From NCBI GenBank assembly GCA_030770535.1, contig JASVEC010000019.1, forward strand, positions 496,001-560,000: a stretch of DNA of 64,000 nt, read 5' to 3'. This stretch comes from Batkoa obscura (taxonomy: Eukaryota; Entomophthoromycota; Entomophthoromycetes; Entomophthorales; Batkoaceae). The translations under genes were made by a program, and so were the position numbers. A model generated the notes under the pieces. That model saw only the letters and a list, made by a program, of their open reading frames with translations, made no database searches and was not told the DNA's origin. Numbering within the stretch: position 1 is the stretch's first letter; every line of letters starts with the position of its first letter. Below are positions 1 through 10,503 of the stretch, piece by piece.

Positions 1-2793
1 GTTAGGTGGTTGATGATAATGCTGAGGTGGCATTTGGTAAAATTGAGGTGGTGGTGGGTGGCCCATAGGATGACCCATAGGATGAAATGGTGGCTGATGT
101 TGATAAGGTGAACACCCTGGTGGTAGTTGGGGGTAATGAGGATGGTTATTGGATGGATAGCTGTTAGGAGCATGAGTGTGAGGCGGTTGGCTTGTTTGAT
201 TTTGATTGTAATGGGGTGATTGTGATGAATGGGGTGGAGTTTGTTGGTTGCCGCGTGGCTGATAATGATAATGTCCATCCATGTTTGGACGCTGAACATT
301 AGGATCGTTTGGTGGAGCATAACGCATCATGTTTGGGTTACTATTAGGCGCTCCCATATAGGTACCTTGTGGTCCGGATTGTGGAGGTCCTTGAGGCTGT
401 GGTGGGGGCTGTTGTGGTTGAGAAGGGCCGCGTCCTTGAGGTGAATGAGAATAGTTATTGCTACTATTGTTATCGCTATTATTACTGGTATTGGTATTGG
501 TATTAGTATTAGTATTGGCATTGCTGTTGTTATTGTTGCTATTCTCGTGAGGTTGTTTGTTATAATAATTTTGTGGAGTTGGTCCTGGTGAAGGATGGTT
601 AAGCATAGGTTGATTGTTTTGTTGTGGATATGGATATGGCGGAGGAGGATTGTGTTGTGGATGATTCATATAAGGCATACCCTGAGGTGGTATACCCATC
701 ATTTGAGGATATGGCATTTGGTTGGGATAGCGATAGGCCGGATAAAATGGTGGCTGTGGGTACATATTAGGTGGTATGTTTGGGTATTGAGGATCGGCAT
801 GTGTAACGTTGAATTGTTGACGGTATGGTTTACCTTCAGTGGGCCAAGTAGGTGCTTGAGTAGAAGGATCATTAAATACCTTCTGTTCAATAACTTCAAA
901 CTGCCAGTCAACAACGTCTTCTTTAACTTCAGGTTTGCCATTCAAGAAGAAAGCATTAACTTCTTTTTTAGCTTCAATGGTTGCATTTGGATTGAATGGT
1001 TTGGCAGATGGATTAGGCTTGAATTCGGGTGCTTTTACATTGAGTTTAGCAGAAGCTTTAACTGATGATGTTTCAGATTTTGCATCATCTTCACTTTTCT
1101 CACTTATAGCTGGTAAATGATCACCTGTTTTATTATCATTACCTTTTGAGATAATATCCTTGATATCGCTTGGTACCGGAGTTTTAAGTTTAAAAGTTTG
1201 AGAGAATTTAAGTAGTTCAGCGACCTTACCATCTTTATCCTTTTTGATTTTGGCTTGTTGTCCAAGCTTAACTCGCTCCTTTTCAGTTGATACAAATTGA
1301 CGGAAAGTGCCCATAAGTTCTTCTTCAATTGGTTTAGATGCCCTTTGTTTACCTAATAATTTCTTTTGAGTAGGAATTGAGAGTGCTAATTTATTGGAAG
1401 AAAATAACTGAAGTATAGCATCTGCTTTCTTTTGTGAAATAGGTTGTCCAGTTGTGACTTTTTTAGTTGGAATAGGAAGAGGTTGATGTTTCTCGGCTGC
1501 CATAGCATGCTTCAAATTTTTATCACGAAGCGCCATAGCTTCCAAAAAGCGTGCCGTGTTTGATTTCTTAGAAAGATCCTTCGATTCATTACTTTCAGCA
1601 GTTGGCTGGTTGATAGTGGCTGGTTTTGATGTTTCCACTTTCTTGGACTCATCCAAAGGATTTGTTTGGGCGCTCGGCTGGGCAGTGCCTGCCTTTGGTT
1701 GTGTTTCAAGCGATGTAGTTTGAGCTTCTTGACCTTTGGCTTGCATTACTTGCTGATATTTTGCCCTTACACTTGGTGGAACATATTTTCCTTCTTTAAT
1801 AGCTCTAGCCACTGCAGAATATTTTTCTTCTTCATCTTCATCGTTATTAGTTTGGTGACCACGTTCTTCACTAATATGAGGGTTAGATGAAGACTTGTTT
1901 AAAATTTCATTAGCTATACGCTCAGCATTACGTTCAACTTCAGCAAAGTTTGGAGCAGAGCGATCAATCTTTGTTGTATAAATAAGCTCATCGTAGTTAG
2001 TCTCAACATTGAACAATGCCTTATTTGCAGCAAATTGATCCCATTTACCATTCTCATCCAAAAACTGATTATTGATATCACTTCCAGTGGTATCAGGTAT
2101 ATTTTCATCTGGTACCCATGAAACTAATTCTCGTTCATAAACTTCACCAGAATGACCAGAAATTCCAGTATCAGTACGGAAACTCTGTCTACGATGTGCC
2201 TCTTTGATATTTGGAGGATTAAAGTCCACATTTTCTACCTCTATACATTCTAAATCTTTAGCTAAAAAGATCATTTGTTTCAAAACATCGTTAGAATCAT
2301 TTTCTTCTTCGGTTGAATTTACCTTTTTTGAAAGCTGTAAAGCCACACCAAGGTCTGTATCAACAGTCGCTGCTTCAAATAGGCCCTCAAATGAATCACC
2401 ATGAACTGTTGAGACACCAACTTTTTGACCTATCATATTACTTAAAAGGAACATTGTACGTTCGTGCATAATGCGAGCTACTTTCGCTTCAGGAGATTCT
2501 GAAGTGCTTCCTAACTTTGGATTCTGCTCTTTTTGCTGAGGAGGAGGAAAATTTGCTTGGAGATCGATAGGAGGATTGTTGGGTTGGTATTGATGTTGTT
2601 GAGAAATATTAAAATTTTGCCCTTGATTTGGATATTGGCTTGTATGGTTCCATTTACCACCACGTCCTTTACTTGGTCCTTGACTTGGTCCATGATTACC
2701 ACTGATGTTATTTGGGTTACTTTGACCTACTCCACCATGATTGGAATAAAACCCACGCCCATTTTTAAAGTTTTTATTACCTCGGTAGGCCAT
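1..2793 (-). CDS. PBP1: Ataxin-2/Pbp1-like protein, C-terminal part beyond window
   Basis: One open frame of 931 codons runs from the ATG at 2793 to the window edge without a stop. The N-terminus is Gly/Asn/Gln-rich. An Sm-like ataxin-2 domain lies near residues 105-155 (HERTMFLLSNMIGQKVGV...GLFEA), followed by an LsmAD region near 252-300 (FAANKALFNVETNYDE, then an acidic to basic helix) and a later KEGKYVPPSVR segment. A PAM2-type poly(A)-binding-protein motif is at about 584-593 (LNVKAPEFKP). The C-terminal third is Pro/Gln/Asn-rich low complexity with Asn-Thr repeats near codons 750-785. In yeast and animals this family binds Pab1, works in polyadenylation, translation and stress granules, and is cytoplasmic. 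Domain order matches the family, so identity is secure; function here is by homology. No intron is needed. Confidence 0.93.
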   Translation of the reverse strand, partial: MAYRGNKNFKNGRGFYSNHGGVGQSNPNNISGNHGPSQGPSKGRGGKWNHTSQYPNQGQNFNISQQHQYQPNNPPIDLQANFPPPQQKEQNPKLGSTSESPEAKVARIMHERTMFLLSNMIGQKVGVSTVHGDSFEGLFEAATVDTDLGVALQLSKKVNSTEEENDSNDVLKQMIFLAKDLECIEVENVDFNPPNIKEAHRRQSFRTDTGISGHSGEVYERELVSWVPDENIPDTTGSDINNQFLDENGKWDQFAANKALFNVETNYDELIYTTKIDRSAPNFAEVERNAERIANEILNKSSSNPHISEERGHQTNNDEDEEEKYSAVARAIKEGKYVPPSVRAKYQQVMQAKGQEAQTTSLETQPKAGTAQPSAQTNPLDESKKVETSKPATINQPTAESNESKDLSKKSNTARFLEAMALRDKNLKHAMAAEKHQPLPIPTKKVTTGQPISQKKADAILQLFSSNKLALSIPTQKKLLGKQRASKPIEEELMGTFRQFVSTEKERVKLGQQAKIKKDKDGKVAELLKFSQTFKLKTPVPSDIKDIISKGNDNKTGDHLPAISEKSEDDAKSETSSVKASAKLNVKAPEFKPNPSAKPFNPNATIEAKKEVNAFFLNGKPEVKEDVVDWQFEVIEQKVFNDPSTQAPTWPTEGKPYRQQFNVTHADPQYPNIPPNMYPQPPFYPAYRYPNQMPYPQMMGIPPQGMPYMNHPQHNPPPPYPYPQQNNQPMLNHPSPGPTPQNYYNKQPHENSNNNNSNANTNTNTNTNTSNNSDNNSSNNYSHSPQGRGPSQPQQPPPQPQGPPQSGPQGTYMGAPNSNPNMMRYAPPNDPNVQRPNMDGHYHYQPRGNQQTPPHSSQSPHYNQNQTSQPPHTHAPNSYPSNNHPHYPQLPPGCSPYQHQPPFHPMGHPMGHPPPPQFYQMPPQHYHQPPN

Positions 2794-3720
2794 TCTTTTA
2801 AGAGTTAAAATGGTTTCGTAATTTGAATTGATTTATTTTTCAAAGCTCAACTTTCTCCATTTTCTCATATCCACCACTAAAAAGCGCTTTATTTATATAA
2901 ATACGATTTCATTGGTCTAATTCATAAATTATATTGAATTCCACGAATCATGTTGAACTTATTGAATGCATACTATATTTTAACCTTTGAAACTTGTTTT
3001 TTATTCATGTTTGAATTTTCAAGTATTAAAAGCTAATTTTAAAACTAAACAAAAAATAATAATAAAATTCAACATTTTACTTTTTATTTTAGTTAGTTCA
3101 AATTTAAAATGGTTTTAATTTTTCAACAAAAAAGCATTCCTCATTTTCGCACTGTTTATATTTAATTCACTAGAAGGTTCTTTCAAAAGATGCTAGATTT
3201 TAATATAAAAAAATAGGCTAATCATTAATTACAACAGATATTGATCTTTTTGTATAAGAGCAATCTTAATTAGTAGTAAAATACACATTAATGTTCCAAT
3301 CGTACACCTTTAGGATTAGTTATCGAAAAAGACTAAAATTATTTTTATAAATCAAAGCTGAGGAAAAATTGAACTTTGGGTTAAAATTAACTCAATATTT
3401 TAAGATTAAATTGAAGTTACTATTATATACTATACTTCGTTGTTTCAATAGTGCCTTTCTAAACTTGTATACATTAAAATGTTTCCATTTAAGTATTGAA
3501 TATTATCCTATTAATTGAGTTGTATTGCTAAAATAAATTTAATTGTATTCTAGTTGAATTTTTATAAATATTATTTTTTTCATAGATTAGTCGTAGTTTA
3601 AAATATCTAACTTAGATGGACGTAAGTCTATATCCACTTCAGATGTGATAATTTATAATCAATTTCAAATACAAAAAATCATGTTAATTATTAGTAACTA
3701 CTTTATTCACATTAGAAATA
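2794..3720. other. Intergenic, AT-rich
   Basis: This stretch separates the divergently placed start of the Pbp1 gene from the 3' end of the next minus-strand gene. It must hold the Pbp1 promoter, but I see no clear TATA box, repeat or coding segment in it. Confidence 0.5.
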
Positions 3721-4110
3721 TTAACAAGAACCATATCTATTCAACTTAATAAACACAGACCCAGGGCAAGCTTTTGTTGAATTTAGATTAGCTGAACCAC
3801 CCATCATTTGATCAATTACATGGCCTACACAATCTTTACCATAATGAAAAGTGATTTGAGTAGTGGCTGTAGACAATAAGGATTTAATAGCGAAGTCGGG
3901 AATATCATTAGTACATCCATATATCCCTTTAACTGAGACAGTCTTTGTAGTTCCTTTAAAGTTTGAATCCGAATAGAAAGTTGCCTCCATAGTAGTATTA
4001 CTATTTGGTGGTAAACTTACATTTCCACAATTGTCATAAATTGGTAGACATTTATCTGCATTGACTATGGTAAATGTTAAAATAGTTAAAAAGATAGAGT
4101 TAAATTGCAT
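3721..4110 (-). CDS. Small secreted Cys-rich protein, beta/gamma-crystallin-like
   Basis: A 129-residue precursor with a hydrophobic signal of about 18 residues ending near IVNA. The mature part has six Cys (21, 28, 66, 94, 115 and the last residue 129), enough for three disulfides. Residues 45-53 (FYSDSNFKG) resemble the first strand-turn of a beta/gamma-crystallin motif (aromatic-x-x-x-x-F-x-G), and HYGKDCVGHVID could be the second repeat unit. Two identical paralogues lie at 6600-6989 and 10504-10893, sharing all six mature Cys and the ending NRYGSC. The product is probably extracellular or in the cell wall; fold assignment is inference from a short motif. Start chosen at the only upstream ATG, preceded by an A-rich leader and a TATA box. 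Confidence 0.75.
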   Translation of the reverse strand: MQFNSIFLTILTFTIVNADKCLPIYDNCGNVSLPPNSNTTMEATFYSDSNFKGTTKTVSVKGIYGCTNDIPDFAIKSLLSTATTQITFHYGKDCVGHVIDQMMGGSANLNSTKACPGSVFIKLNRYGSC

Positions 4111-4170
4111 TTTTTTGCTATATCAATATTAAATTGTTGTTTTTAATATTTTATTACTTATATTTCTATT

Positions 4171-4180
4171 GTTTATATAG
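4171..4180 (-). promoter_or_regulatory. TATA box of the secreted-protein gene
   Basis: Minus-strand CTATATAAAC lies about 60 bp upstream of the ATG at 4110. The same TATATAAAC string precedes the paralogues and the S28 peptidase gene at similar distance. Confidence 0.55.
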
Positions 4181-4839
4181 TATGGAATTTTTTAGATCAG
4201 TAAAACAGTTAAAAATAACTTCAAAATTAAGTATGAAATAATTTGACCCCTTCTAAGCAGTTATTTTTAAACTTTGACGTATATTAGTAAAACTATTTTT
4301 AATTAATTTTTTGTAATATTGTTTTATGCACATAATAGTAGAACTTAATGTCTTATATCTTTTTTCATAAAGAATTCAAGTGTTATAGTGGAATGCCTGT
4401 AGTATCCAACCTAGTATTAAGAATAAAGTATTAACTTAAACCTTTAATGCTATAATGTAATAATGCATTGTATAATATTAAAGATAGTTAGTTACCTAAA
4501 AACACTACAATATCAAACACATTAAATTAAATGTACTTTTGATAAAATTTAAAGGATAGTAGATTGTACTTCAGTTAAAACTGATTGGTTATTATTTTCA
4601 GTGAGTTTTAATAATTGAAAGTATTTTAAGTTGCCACTAACAGATAAATTTAAAAATTCAACCCAATATTCTTATATAACTAGTACTTTATCCTTCCTCA
4701 ATTGAAGCTTACCTCGTCGTTACCCTTTTATATTCTTTTTTATATGGGTAAGTTTAAAAGCTCAGTAAAAATTAGAAATAAAATTTTCCAATTTCACTCT
4801 GTCTATTTTCTAATAGTGCACAATTTTGAAAAAAATATT
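4181..4839. other. Intergenic, nothing recognised
   Basis: AT-rich sequence upstream of the secreted-protein gene. I see no coding segment with family resemblance and no repeat found elsewhere in the window, up to the small transposon that begins at 4844. Confidence 0.4.
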
Positions 4840-4843
4840 AAAT

Positions 4844-4940
4844 GGGAATGTATTTTTGTGTTCAAGAATTTTACTAACAAATTTTCTGCTTGAATAGCGC
4901 TTAAAAAATGGAGAAAATAATGGTTAAAAAAAACACTCTC
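4844..4940 (+). mobile_element. MITE family copy A
   Basis: Starts GGGAATGTATTTTTG and ends AAAAAACACTCTC, with the family core TAGCGCTTAAAA. Direct repeat AAAT flanks it on both sides (4840-4843, 4941-4944). Strand is defined by the GGGGATGTATTTTTG end being on the left. Confidence 0.85.
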
Positions 4941-5159
4941 AAATAGTGAATAAAAAAACGTTCCTATATAAACAACTTTAGATATTAGATAAGCAAAAGT
5001 AACCAATTTCATAACGTCTGCTTAATTTATAATTTTCCATTAAAAATCTAAACTGGATAAAGGTTGAACTGAGCTTTTAAACTATTCTGATACTTACAAA
5101 TTAGTAAATCAAAAAAATCAAAAAAATGTAAATAATCGTTTATAAACAAAGAAAAAAAT

Positions 5160-5231
5160 GGTCCCGTGGCCCAATGGACAAGGCGTCTGACTACGGATCA
5201 GGAGATTCCAGGTTCGATCCCTGGCGGGATC
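5160..5231 (+). tRNA. tRNA-Arg (ACG)
   Basis: A 72-nt cloverleaf. The acceptor strands GGTCCCG and CGGGATC pair with one G-U. The anticodon arm is TCTGA-CTACGGA-TCAGG with anticodon ACG, and the T arm carries GGTTCGATCC. No intron. It reads Arg CGN codons. Confidence 0.93.
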
Positions 5232-5518
5232 ATTATGACTTTTTTGTAAAATTTTTAATAGCTTTTAGGTTAGAAAAATGGATCAATTATTTAAAATTCT
5301 TTATTTAGTTGTAACTATATCTGTGTTATTTTTAAATTGATTTGTTGATTTTATTTTACTATTAAAATTAAAAACATCTTTATATGTTCAAACTTATACA
5401 TAATTAATTTAAAGTTTTTTTTAGATTTTTTAACTTATTCCAAATAATTAATTGAAAAGCTTTATAGTTTTTTTTATTAAATATAAAATAATAATATTTT
5501 TTAAATTAAATTATTAGG

Positions 5519-5990
5519 TGAAATCTGGTACTCAGTGATTGGAGTCAAGGCAGTTTTTGCTTGATCGATTAGCCGTAAGTTGGAAGGCTTTAGTTTATGT
5601 AACTAAGACAAACTTAGATTATGGAGGATAAGACTTAGTAGGCTACAAACTATATAAGATAAATAGAATAGACAATACTACTGTAAAATCTACTCAAAAT
5701 GCTATCAGAAAGATTTACTGGCTTTATTAAAGATACAATATCAGGGAATAATTCAATCAAAAAACCTTGAGCTACTATGTTCTAGAATCTCTTTTATACT
5801 TCAACAAGTATGGATATCAAAACAGAAAGATAATGTCCTTCGGAATTACATGGCAGAAATTCTCATAACAAATCAAAATCAAAATCAAAATGAAAGGCTT
5901 GGGATTGATTGTGTCTAAACTCGAGAACACAACAACTTAAGCGGTTATTATGTTATAATCAATCATGGAGCTGACAAAGCGATATTCCAC
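5519..5990 (+). repeat. Dispersed repeat R2, copy 1 (uninterrupted)
   Basis: This stretch of about 470 bp aligns along its length with 17703-18384. Shared blocks include GAAATCTGG...CAGT, GTTTATGTRACTAAGA, GAATAGACAATACTACTG, TTTACTGGCTTTATTAAAG and GGGATTGATTGTGTCTRAAC. It has no long ORF, no clear terminal inverted repeats and no poly(A) tail, so its class is unknown. It is the empty-site reference for two MITE insertions in copy 2. Confidence 0.75.
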
Positions 5991-5991
5991 A

Positions 5992-6025
5992 TTAGTAAAA
6001 TTCTTGAACAAAAAAACACATCCTC
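5992..6025 (-). mobile_element. MITE fragment (right end only)
   Basis: TTAGTAAAATTCTTGAAC followed by ACACATCCTC matches the last 34 bp of minus-oriented family members. The other end is missing, so this is a truncated copy abutting repeat R2. Confidence 0.6.
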
Positions 6026-6281
6026 ATATACCGAGCACATATATTATATAAATCTATTTTGTTATATTTTTAAAATTACTTAGTATATATTTTTTTAAAT
6101 ATTAACTTGGCTATTGCTATTAATAATTATGTCAATTTTTACTTATATTAAATTTAACTTATATTTGTTGAAAAGATATATTAAATCTGCAATTAGTAAT
6201 AATACTATTTACTGTCTTTTATTTATTATTTTCTTTAAAGCATTAATTTTATACATTGGTTGATTAAGTTTGTTATTAATA
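6026..6281. other. Intergenic, AT-rich
   Basis: Very AT-rich stretch between the MITE fragment and the left arm of the inverted duplication. Nothing recognised. Confidence 0.4.
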
Positions 6282-6309
6282 ATAAATTTTGATATCTAAT
6301 TAAATATAT

Positions 6310-6408
6310 GGGGATGTATTTTTACGTTTAAGAATTTTACTAATAAATTTTCCGCTCAAATAGCGCTTAAAAGGTGGAAAAAGTAATGAAATGAAAAAAA
6401 TCATCCCC
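6310..6408 (+). mobile_element. MITE family copy B, with empty-site counterpart
   Basis: GGGGATGTATTTTTACG...AAAAAAATCATCCCC, 99 bp, flanked by ATAT at 6306-6309 and 6409-6412. The right arm of the inverted duplication lacks it and keeps a single ATAT, which fixes the element ends and the 4-bp target duplication. Confidence 0.93.
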
Positions 6409-6413
6409 ATATA

Positions 6414-6513
6414 GTGATGTGTTTTTTGTTTAGTAATTTTACTATTAATCTTTCATCCCAAATTGTACTTAAAAAACGGAAAAAATAAAGAAACCAAAAA
6501 AAACACCTTCTTC
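6414..6513 (+). mobile_element. Divergent MITE relative, copy C
   Basis: GTGATGTGTTTTTTG... TTTTACTATTAATCTTTC...CTTAAAAAACGGAAAAA...AAAAAACACCTTCTTC follows the family pattern with a diverged core. It lies next to copy B and is duplicated at 10981-11080, so it predates the inverted duplication. Confidence 0.6.
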
Positions 6514-6599
6514 ATATGTAAGGTTGTACTTACTAAACAAAAAATAAGAGATAAAAAACAACTCATAATAATAACAAAATCATTTATTCACATAGAAAA

Positions 6600-6989
6600 C
6601 TAACAAGAGCCATAACGATTTAATTTGATAAAAACAGAGCCTGGACATCCTTTTTTGGAATCTAAGTCAAATGACCCACCTTGCATTTGATCAATTACAT
6701 GACCAATACAATCTTTACCATAATGAAGGGTAATCTGGGTGGTACCTGTAGATAATATCGATTTGATAGAGAAATTAGGTACATCATTAGTACAGCCATA
6801 GATTCCTTTGATTGTTACATTTTTATTTTCACCTTTAAAATCAGGCTCAGAATAAAAGGAAGTGTCCATGGTAGGATTGGAATTTGGAATCAAACTGACA
6901 TCTCCACAATTATTGGTAATGGTTGGACACTTTTCACAAGTGAAGAGATTATAAGATAAAATAGTTAAAAAGATTGATTTTAATTGCAT
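6600..6989 (-). CDS. Small secreted Cys-rich protein, beta/gamma-crystallin-like (left arm copy)
   Basis: A 129-aa precursor identical to the product at 10504-10893 and a clear paralogue of the one at 3721-4110. I start at the Met of MQLKSIFLT rather than four codons upstream, because the paralogue begins at the equivalent Met and this places the hydrophobic signal at the very N-terminus. Cys at 21, 28, 66, 94, 115 and 129 are conserved, plus Cys18 near the likely signal cleavage site. FYSEPDFKG (45-53) and HYGKDCIGHVID are the crystallin-like segments. It is probably secreted to the wall or medium. Confidence 0.78.
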   Translation of the reverse strand: MQLKSIFLTILSYNLFTCEKCPTITNNCGDVSLIPNSNPTMDTSFYSEPDFKGENKNVTIKGIYGCTNDVPNFSIKSILSTGTTQITLHYGKDCIGHVIDQMQGGSFDLDSKKGCPGSVFIKLNRYGSC

Positions 6990-7170
6990 CTTAAATTTCA
7001 ATTGTATTGAATTGATAAATGGTTTTTATTTTCTTTGATAAATATTTCTTTTGTTTATATAACTTATTGATGTTTGTATGCTATTATATAATTATCATAA
7101 TGTAAATCTTCACTTTTTTTCAAAACATTTATTTTTAAATTTTATTTTTATGCTAATTAATTATTTTTAA

Positions 7171-8440
7171 TTAGACTATCATATACATAAAATATTTAGG
7201 CCAATATGTTTTATTTCGCTACAAGCTTCTCAATTGATTCCTCACTGTTTTTTCCTAGCTACTTTCAAGTCCTTCTCCCTGATATAGAGCCCACTTTTTC
7301 ATCCACTTTCATATCCTCAGCCCTTTGGATTATTATTACTCGTACTGTAAACATTCACATGAGCTCAGATGCTGATTTGTTAGCCCCTAATCTCTTTCTT
7401 GAATGACAGGTATCGTAGCCTACTGCTACTCATTTAGCCTCTTCTTGCCTTAACTATGATTCTAAGGTAAATCAGCCAGAGTCAAACAGCTTTTTAACTT
7501 CTCTCTTTATTGTTTTATTAATAAGCCACTTGCTTGTAAAGGTTCAAGGTTTAAAAAAATTAAAATGTAAAAGCTATAAATTTTGTTTGTTATAATAACT
7601 TTTAAAAACTTATTGATTCTATTTTAAAGAATTAATTATTAATGTTAATAGGATCTGAATCTAATTTAAAACAATATCAAAAGTTGAAAATACTTGAGTT
7701 TCATTTACATTAGATGAGTAATATACCGTACTTGTTTGAATTGTTATCTTCAAGGCTCATATTCTTGAACGTGATTATTTATGCCATTTAATTAAATTAA
7801 GTTATTTTTTGGTAAAAGTTAATTAAATGCTATAAAAATATTAGTAAACTAATAGATCCACTTTATTGAAATTTAATAATATGCCAAGAACTATTCAAAA
7901 AAATACTTCGAAAAAACTCAATATTATAACGTTTATAATATTAAATTACTGGCTTATCTATAATGTTTTTATGTTACATGATTATATCATATCTTTAAAG
8001 TTCATTTCTTTATAGTCTTAAACTAATTTATATTTTGCTATTGAATTTAATATTCTAGCATATGACTTTAGGGATGGTATAATATTTTATTAATTTTATC
8101 AATTCTCCAATAGCTTGGTGGGAATAAAATTTGAGTATAGCTGTTAGAATTCAAATGCGCAATTTTTTACAAATTAAATTTAGTCATAAATCGGGCATTT
8201 ATCTTTTCCATTTGATAATTTAGTTATAACAGTTTTTATATTTTTATACTGAGTAAAATGTAAAATAAAAATGCCCACTTTAGGTTGAGATTGAATTTAG
8301 TAAAAAATGGCAACTAAATTTTAATAACTGTACCTCAATAAATTTAGTGAATGATCAAAAAAGCGGTAATTTAAGGAATGGAATAACTTAACATTTTATA
8401 GAAAGAAACTCATGATTTATCGGATGACTATTGCATTATA
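7171..8440. other. Intergenic inside the loop of the inverted duplication
   Basis: The first part (about 7200-7540) is more pyrimidine-rich and less AT-rich than its surroundings and could be a decayed transposon piece; I could not identify it. The rest is AT-rich with no gene I can support. Confidence 0.35.
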
Positions 8441-8450
8441 AATAAGAAAA

Positions 8451-8460
8451 GTATATAAAC
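8451..8460 (+). promoter_or_regulatory. TATA box of S28 peptidase gene
   Basis: GTATATAAAC lies 60-70 bp upstream of the chosen ATG at 8519, the same string and spacing as at the secreted-protein genes. Confidence 0.55.
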
Positions 8461-8518
8461 AAGAGGTTTGTTATATTGTAAACAAATTAATTTTTTAATT
8501 TTGTTTAATTTAAAAAAT

Positions 8519-9958
8519 ATGAATATCAAATTAATATTAACCTCCTTAATAGCATCTGTTGTATACTCCAAACTACCTTTAGTTAGTTTAAAAATTGATG
8601 ATCGAGTGTTGGATGAATTTAATTCTAGATTAGCCAATCCAAGTACTGAATTATGGTTTAATCAAACCTTAACACATAAAGGCGGACCTGATAGTAAAAA
8701 GTATTGGCAGCAAAGATACTTTGTAAATGATCAATTTTATAAACCTGGTGGTCCAGCCTTTTTATTTATTGGTGGTGAAGGTGAATTAGATGCCCGTTGG
8801 ACTGAAGTTTCTATTTTAGCTAAAGCAGCTGAAAAACATAATGGAATAGTTTATGCATTGGAACATCGATTCTACGGTAAATCGTATCCAAAACCAGATT
8901 TATCTACTAAGAGTTTACAATATCTTAGTTCCGAGTTAGCTGTCGATGATTTGGCTAACTTTGCTAAAACTGTTAAATTACCTCAATCAGATGAACCTCA
9001 TTATGATCTTGGCAAAACTAAATGGATTATTTCTGGTGGTAGTTATCCAGGTAATTTAGCTGCTTGGACTCGTTTCAAACATCCTGAGGTATTTCATGGT
9101 GCAGTTGCTTCTTCAGCTCCAGTTGAAGCTAAAGAAGATTTTTTTGAATATGATCAACAAGTTCAAAGGTCTTTAGAATTTAATGGTGGTAAAGATTGTT
9201 TGAATTATTATATTGAGAACTTTAAGAAAATCGATAGTATTATGTTTAGCAGAAATCGAAAAGATATTGATGCATTAAAATCCAAATTTACTTGTGAAAA
9301 AGTCAGCGATGAATTATTTGTTGATGCATTAACTTATGTATCCGGTACTGTTCAATATAATAATAATAATAAACCTGGTAATGTAGTGGATTATTGCAAA
9401 TCATTAAAATTAAACGGTACTGCTAGTGAAAAATTAGATGATTTTGCTAGAGATTTTAAAAAAGTATTAAATGGCGCTACCTGTGAAAGCTTTGTTGATT
9501 TAACTCCTTTTAAATCAGAAAAGAAGGGTGATCCTACTGCAGCTACTCGTCAATGGTTATATCAATGTTGCACTGAATTTGGTTATTGGCAAGTAGCCCC
9601 TCATTTTGGCTCTTCTGCTACCAGATCTCGTTTACCAAGAGTACCTTTCTATCAAGATTTATATTGTAAGAATCTCTTTGGTCCAGCTGGTCCAAAAAGA
9701 CCAAATACTTATGCTACTAATTTAAAATATCGTTCTAAAGATATTTATATTAAGAACTTATTATTTGTTAATGGTGAATTAGACCCTTGGATGCCTCTCT
9801 CTGTTTCCAAATCTTATTACAAATCGATGCCTTCCATTATTGTTAAAGGCGCCTCCCATTGTTCGGATGCTACTGTTCCAAGAGGTATAGATTCTAAAGA
9901 GGTTGCCGAAGCTAAAGTCAAAGTTTTAGCTTTCATTGATGAACTTTTGAAAAACTAA
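8519..9958 (+). CDS. S28-family serine carboxypeptidase, secreted
   Basis: A 479-residue protein of the S28 clan (lysosomal Pro-X carboxypeptidase, dipeptidyl peptidase II, thymus-specific serine peptidase), which cleaves next to proline. The signal peptide is about residues 1-18. The nucleophile is Ser175 in GGSYPG, the acid Asp422 in NGELDPW and the base His447 in KGASHCSD. Typical S28 blocks LWFNQTL, QRYFVND, GGPAFLFIGGEGE, YALEHRFYGKSYP and QCCTEFGYWQ are present and in order. The frame is open further upstream, but the ATG at 8519 starts a proper signal peptide. Length is normal and no intron is needed. It is expected to act outside the cell or in an acidic vacuole. A paralogue lies at 27968-29374. 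Confidence 0.93.
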   Translation: MNIKLILTSLIASVVYSKLPLVSLKIDDRVLDEFNSRLANPSTELWFNQTLTHKGGPDSKKYWQQRYFVNDQFYKPGGPAFLFIGGEGELDARWTEVSILAKAAEKHNGIVYALEHRFYGKSYPKPDLSTKSLQYLSSELAVDDLANFAKTVKLPQSDEPHYDLGKTKWIISGGSYPGNLAAWTRFKHPEVFHGAVASSAPVEAKEDFFEYDQQVQRSLEFNGGKDCLNYYIENFKKIDSIMFSRNRKDIDALKSKFTCEKVSDELFVDALTYVSGTVQYNNNNKPGNVVDYCKSLKLNGTASEKLDDFARDFKKVLNGATCESFVDLTPFKSEKKGDPTAATRQWLYQCCTEFGYWQVAPHFGSSATRSRLPRVPFYQDLYCKNLFGPAGPKRPNTYATNLKYRSKDIYIKNLLFVNGELDPWMPLSVSKSYYKSMPSIIVKGASHCSDATVPRGIDSKEVAEAKVKVLAFIDELLKN

Positions 9959-10322
9959 CTTTATTGATTGTTAGTATTAAAATTTAATAAAATTAATGTT
10001 ATCTTATGCTACCAATTTAGTTATTTTTAAAACTATGTCTATAAAAATAGTCAAAATAAAATTTTTTATTAAGTGAATTTTTAACATATGATTTAACATA
10101 GTATTCCAAAACAATATAATCTCTAATGTTTCTATCGTATTGTTACATCACAACATAAAGCATTTGTAAATTCATATTAATAGTTCAATTGATATAATTG
10201 TTCTAATTTTTAAAATTGATACAATACCATTTTTATAATATACCATTTTTAACATTCTATTAGAACATATAAAGATAAATTAACTTAACTACTATGTGCA
10301 TAAAATACTATTTATAGTTTAG
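9959..10322. other. Intergenic, 3' of S28 gene
   Basis: AT-rich 3' flank between the S28 gene and the right arm of the inverted duplication. Nothing recognised. Confidence 0.4.
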
Positions 10323-10431
10323 TTAAAAATAATTAATTAGCATAAAAATAAAATTTAAAAATAAATGTTTTGAAAAAAAGTGAAGATTTACATTATGATA
10401 ATTATATAATAGCATACAAACATCAATAAGT

Positions 10432-10440
10432 TATATAAAC
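10432..10440 (+). promoter_or_regulatory. TATA box
   Basis: TATATAAAC about 65-70 bp upstream of the ATG at 10504. The identical box lies at the mirror position in the left arm. Confidence 0.55.
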
Positions 10441-10503
10441 AAAAGAAATATTTATCAAAGAAAATAAAAACCATTTATCAATTCAATACAATTGAAATTT
10501 AAG

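Larger units (their letters stand above)
6282..7170 (+). repeat. Left arm of inverted duplication
   Basis: Reverse complement of 10323-11108. It is 889 bp against 786 bp for the other arm. The 103-bp difference equals the 99-bp MITE at 6310-6408 plus its 4-bp target duplication. Compared stretches are otherwise identical and both encode the same 129-aa protein, so the duplication is recent. Confidence 0.9.

Noticed and set aside
595-1065. 156-codon plus-strand ORF
   Set aside because: Shadow of the Pbp1/ataxin-2 gene on the other strand; low-complexity composition explains its length.
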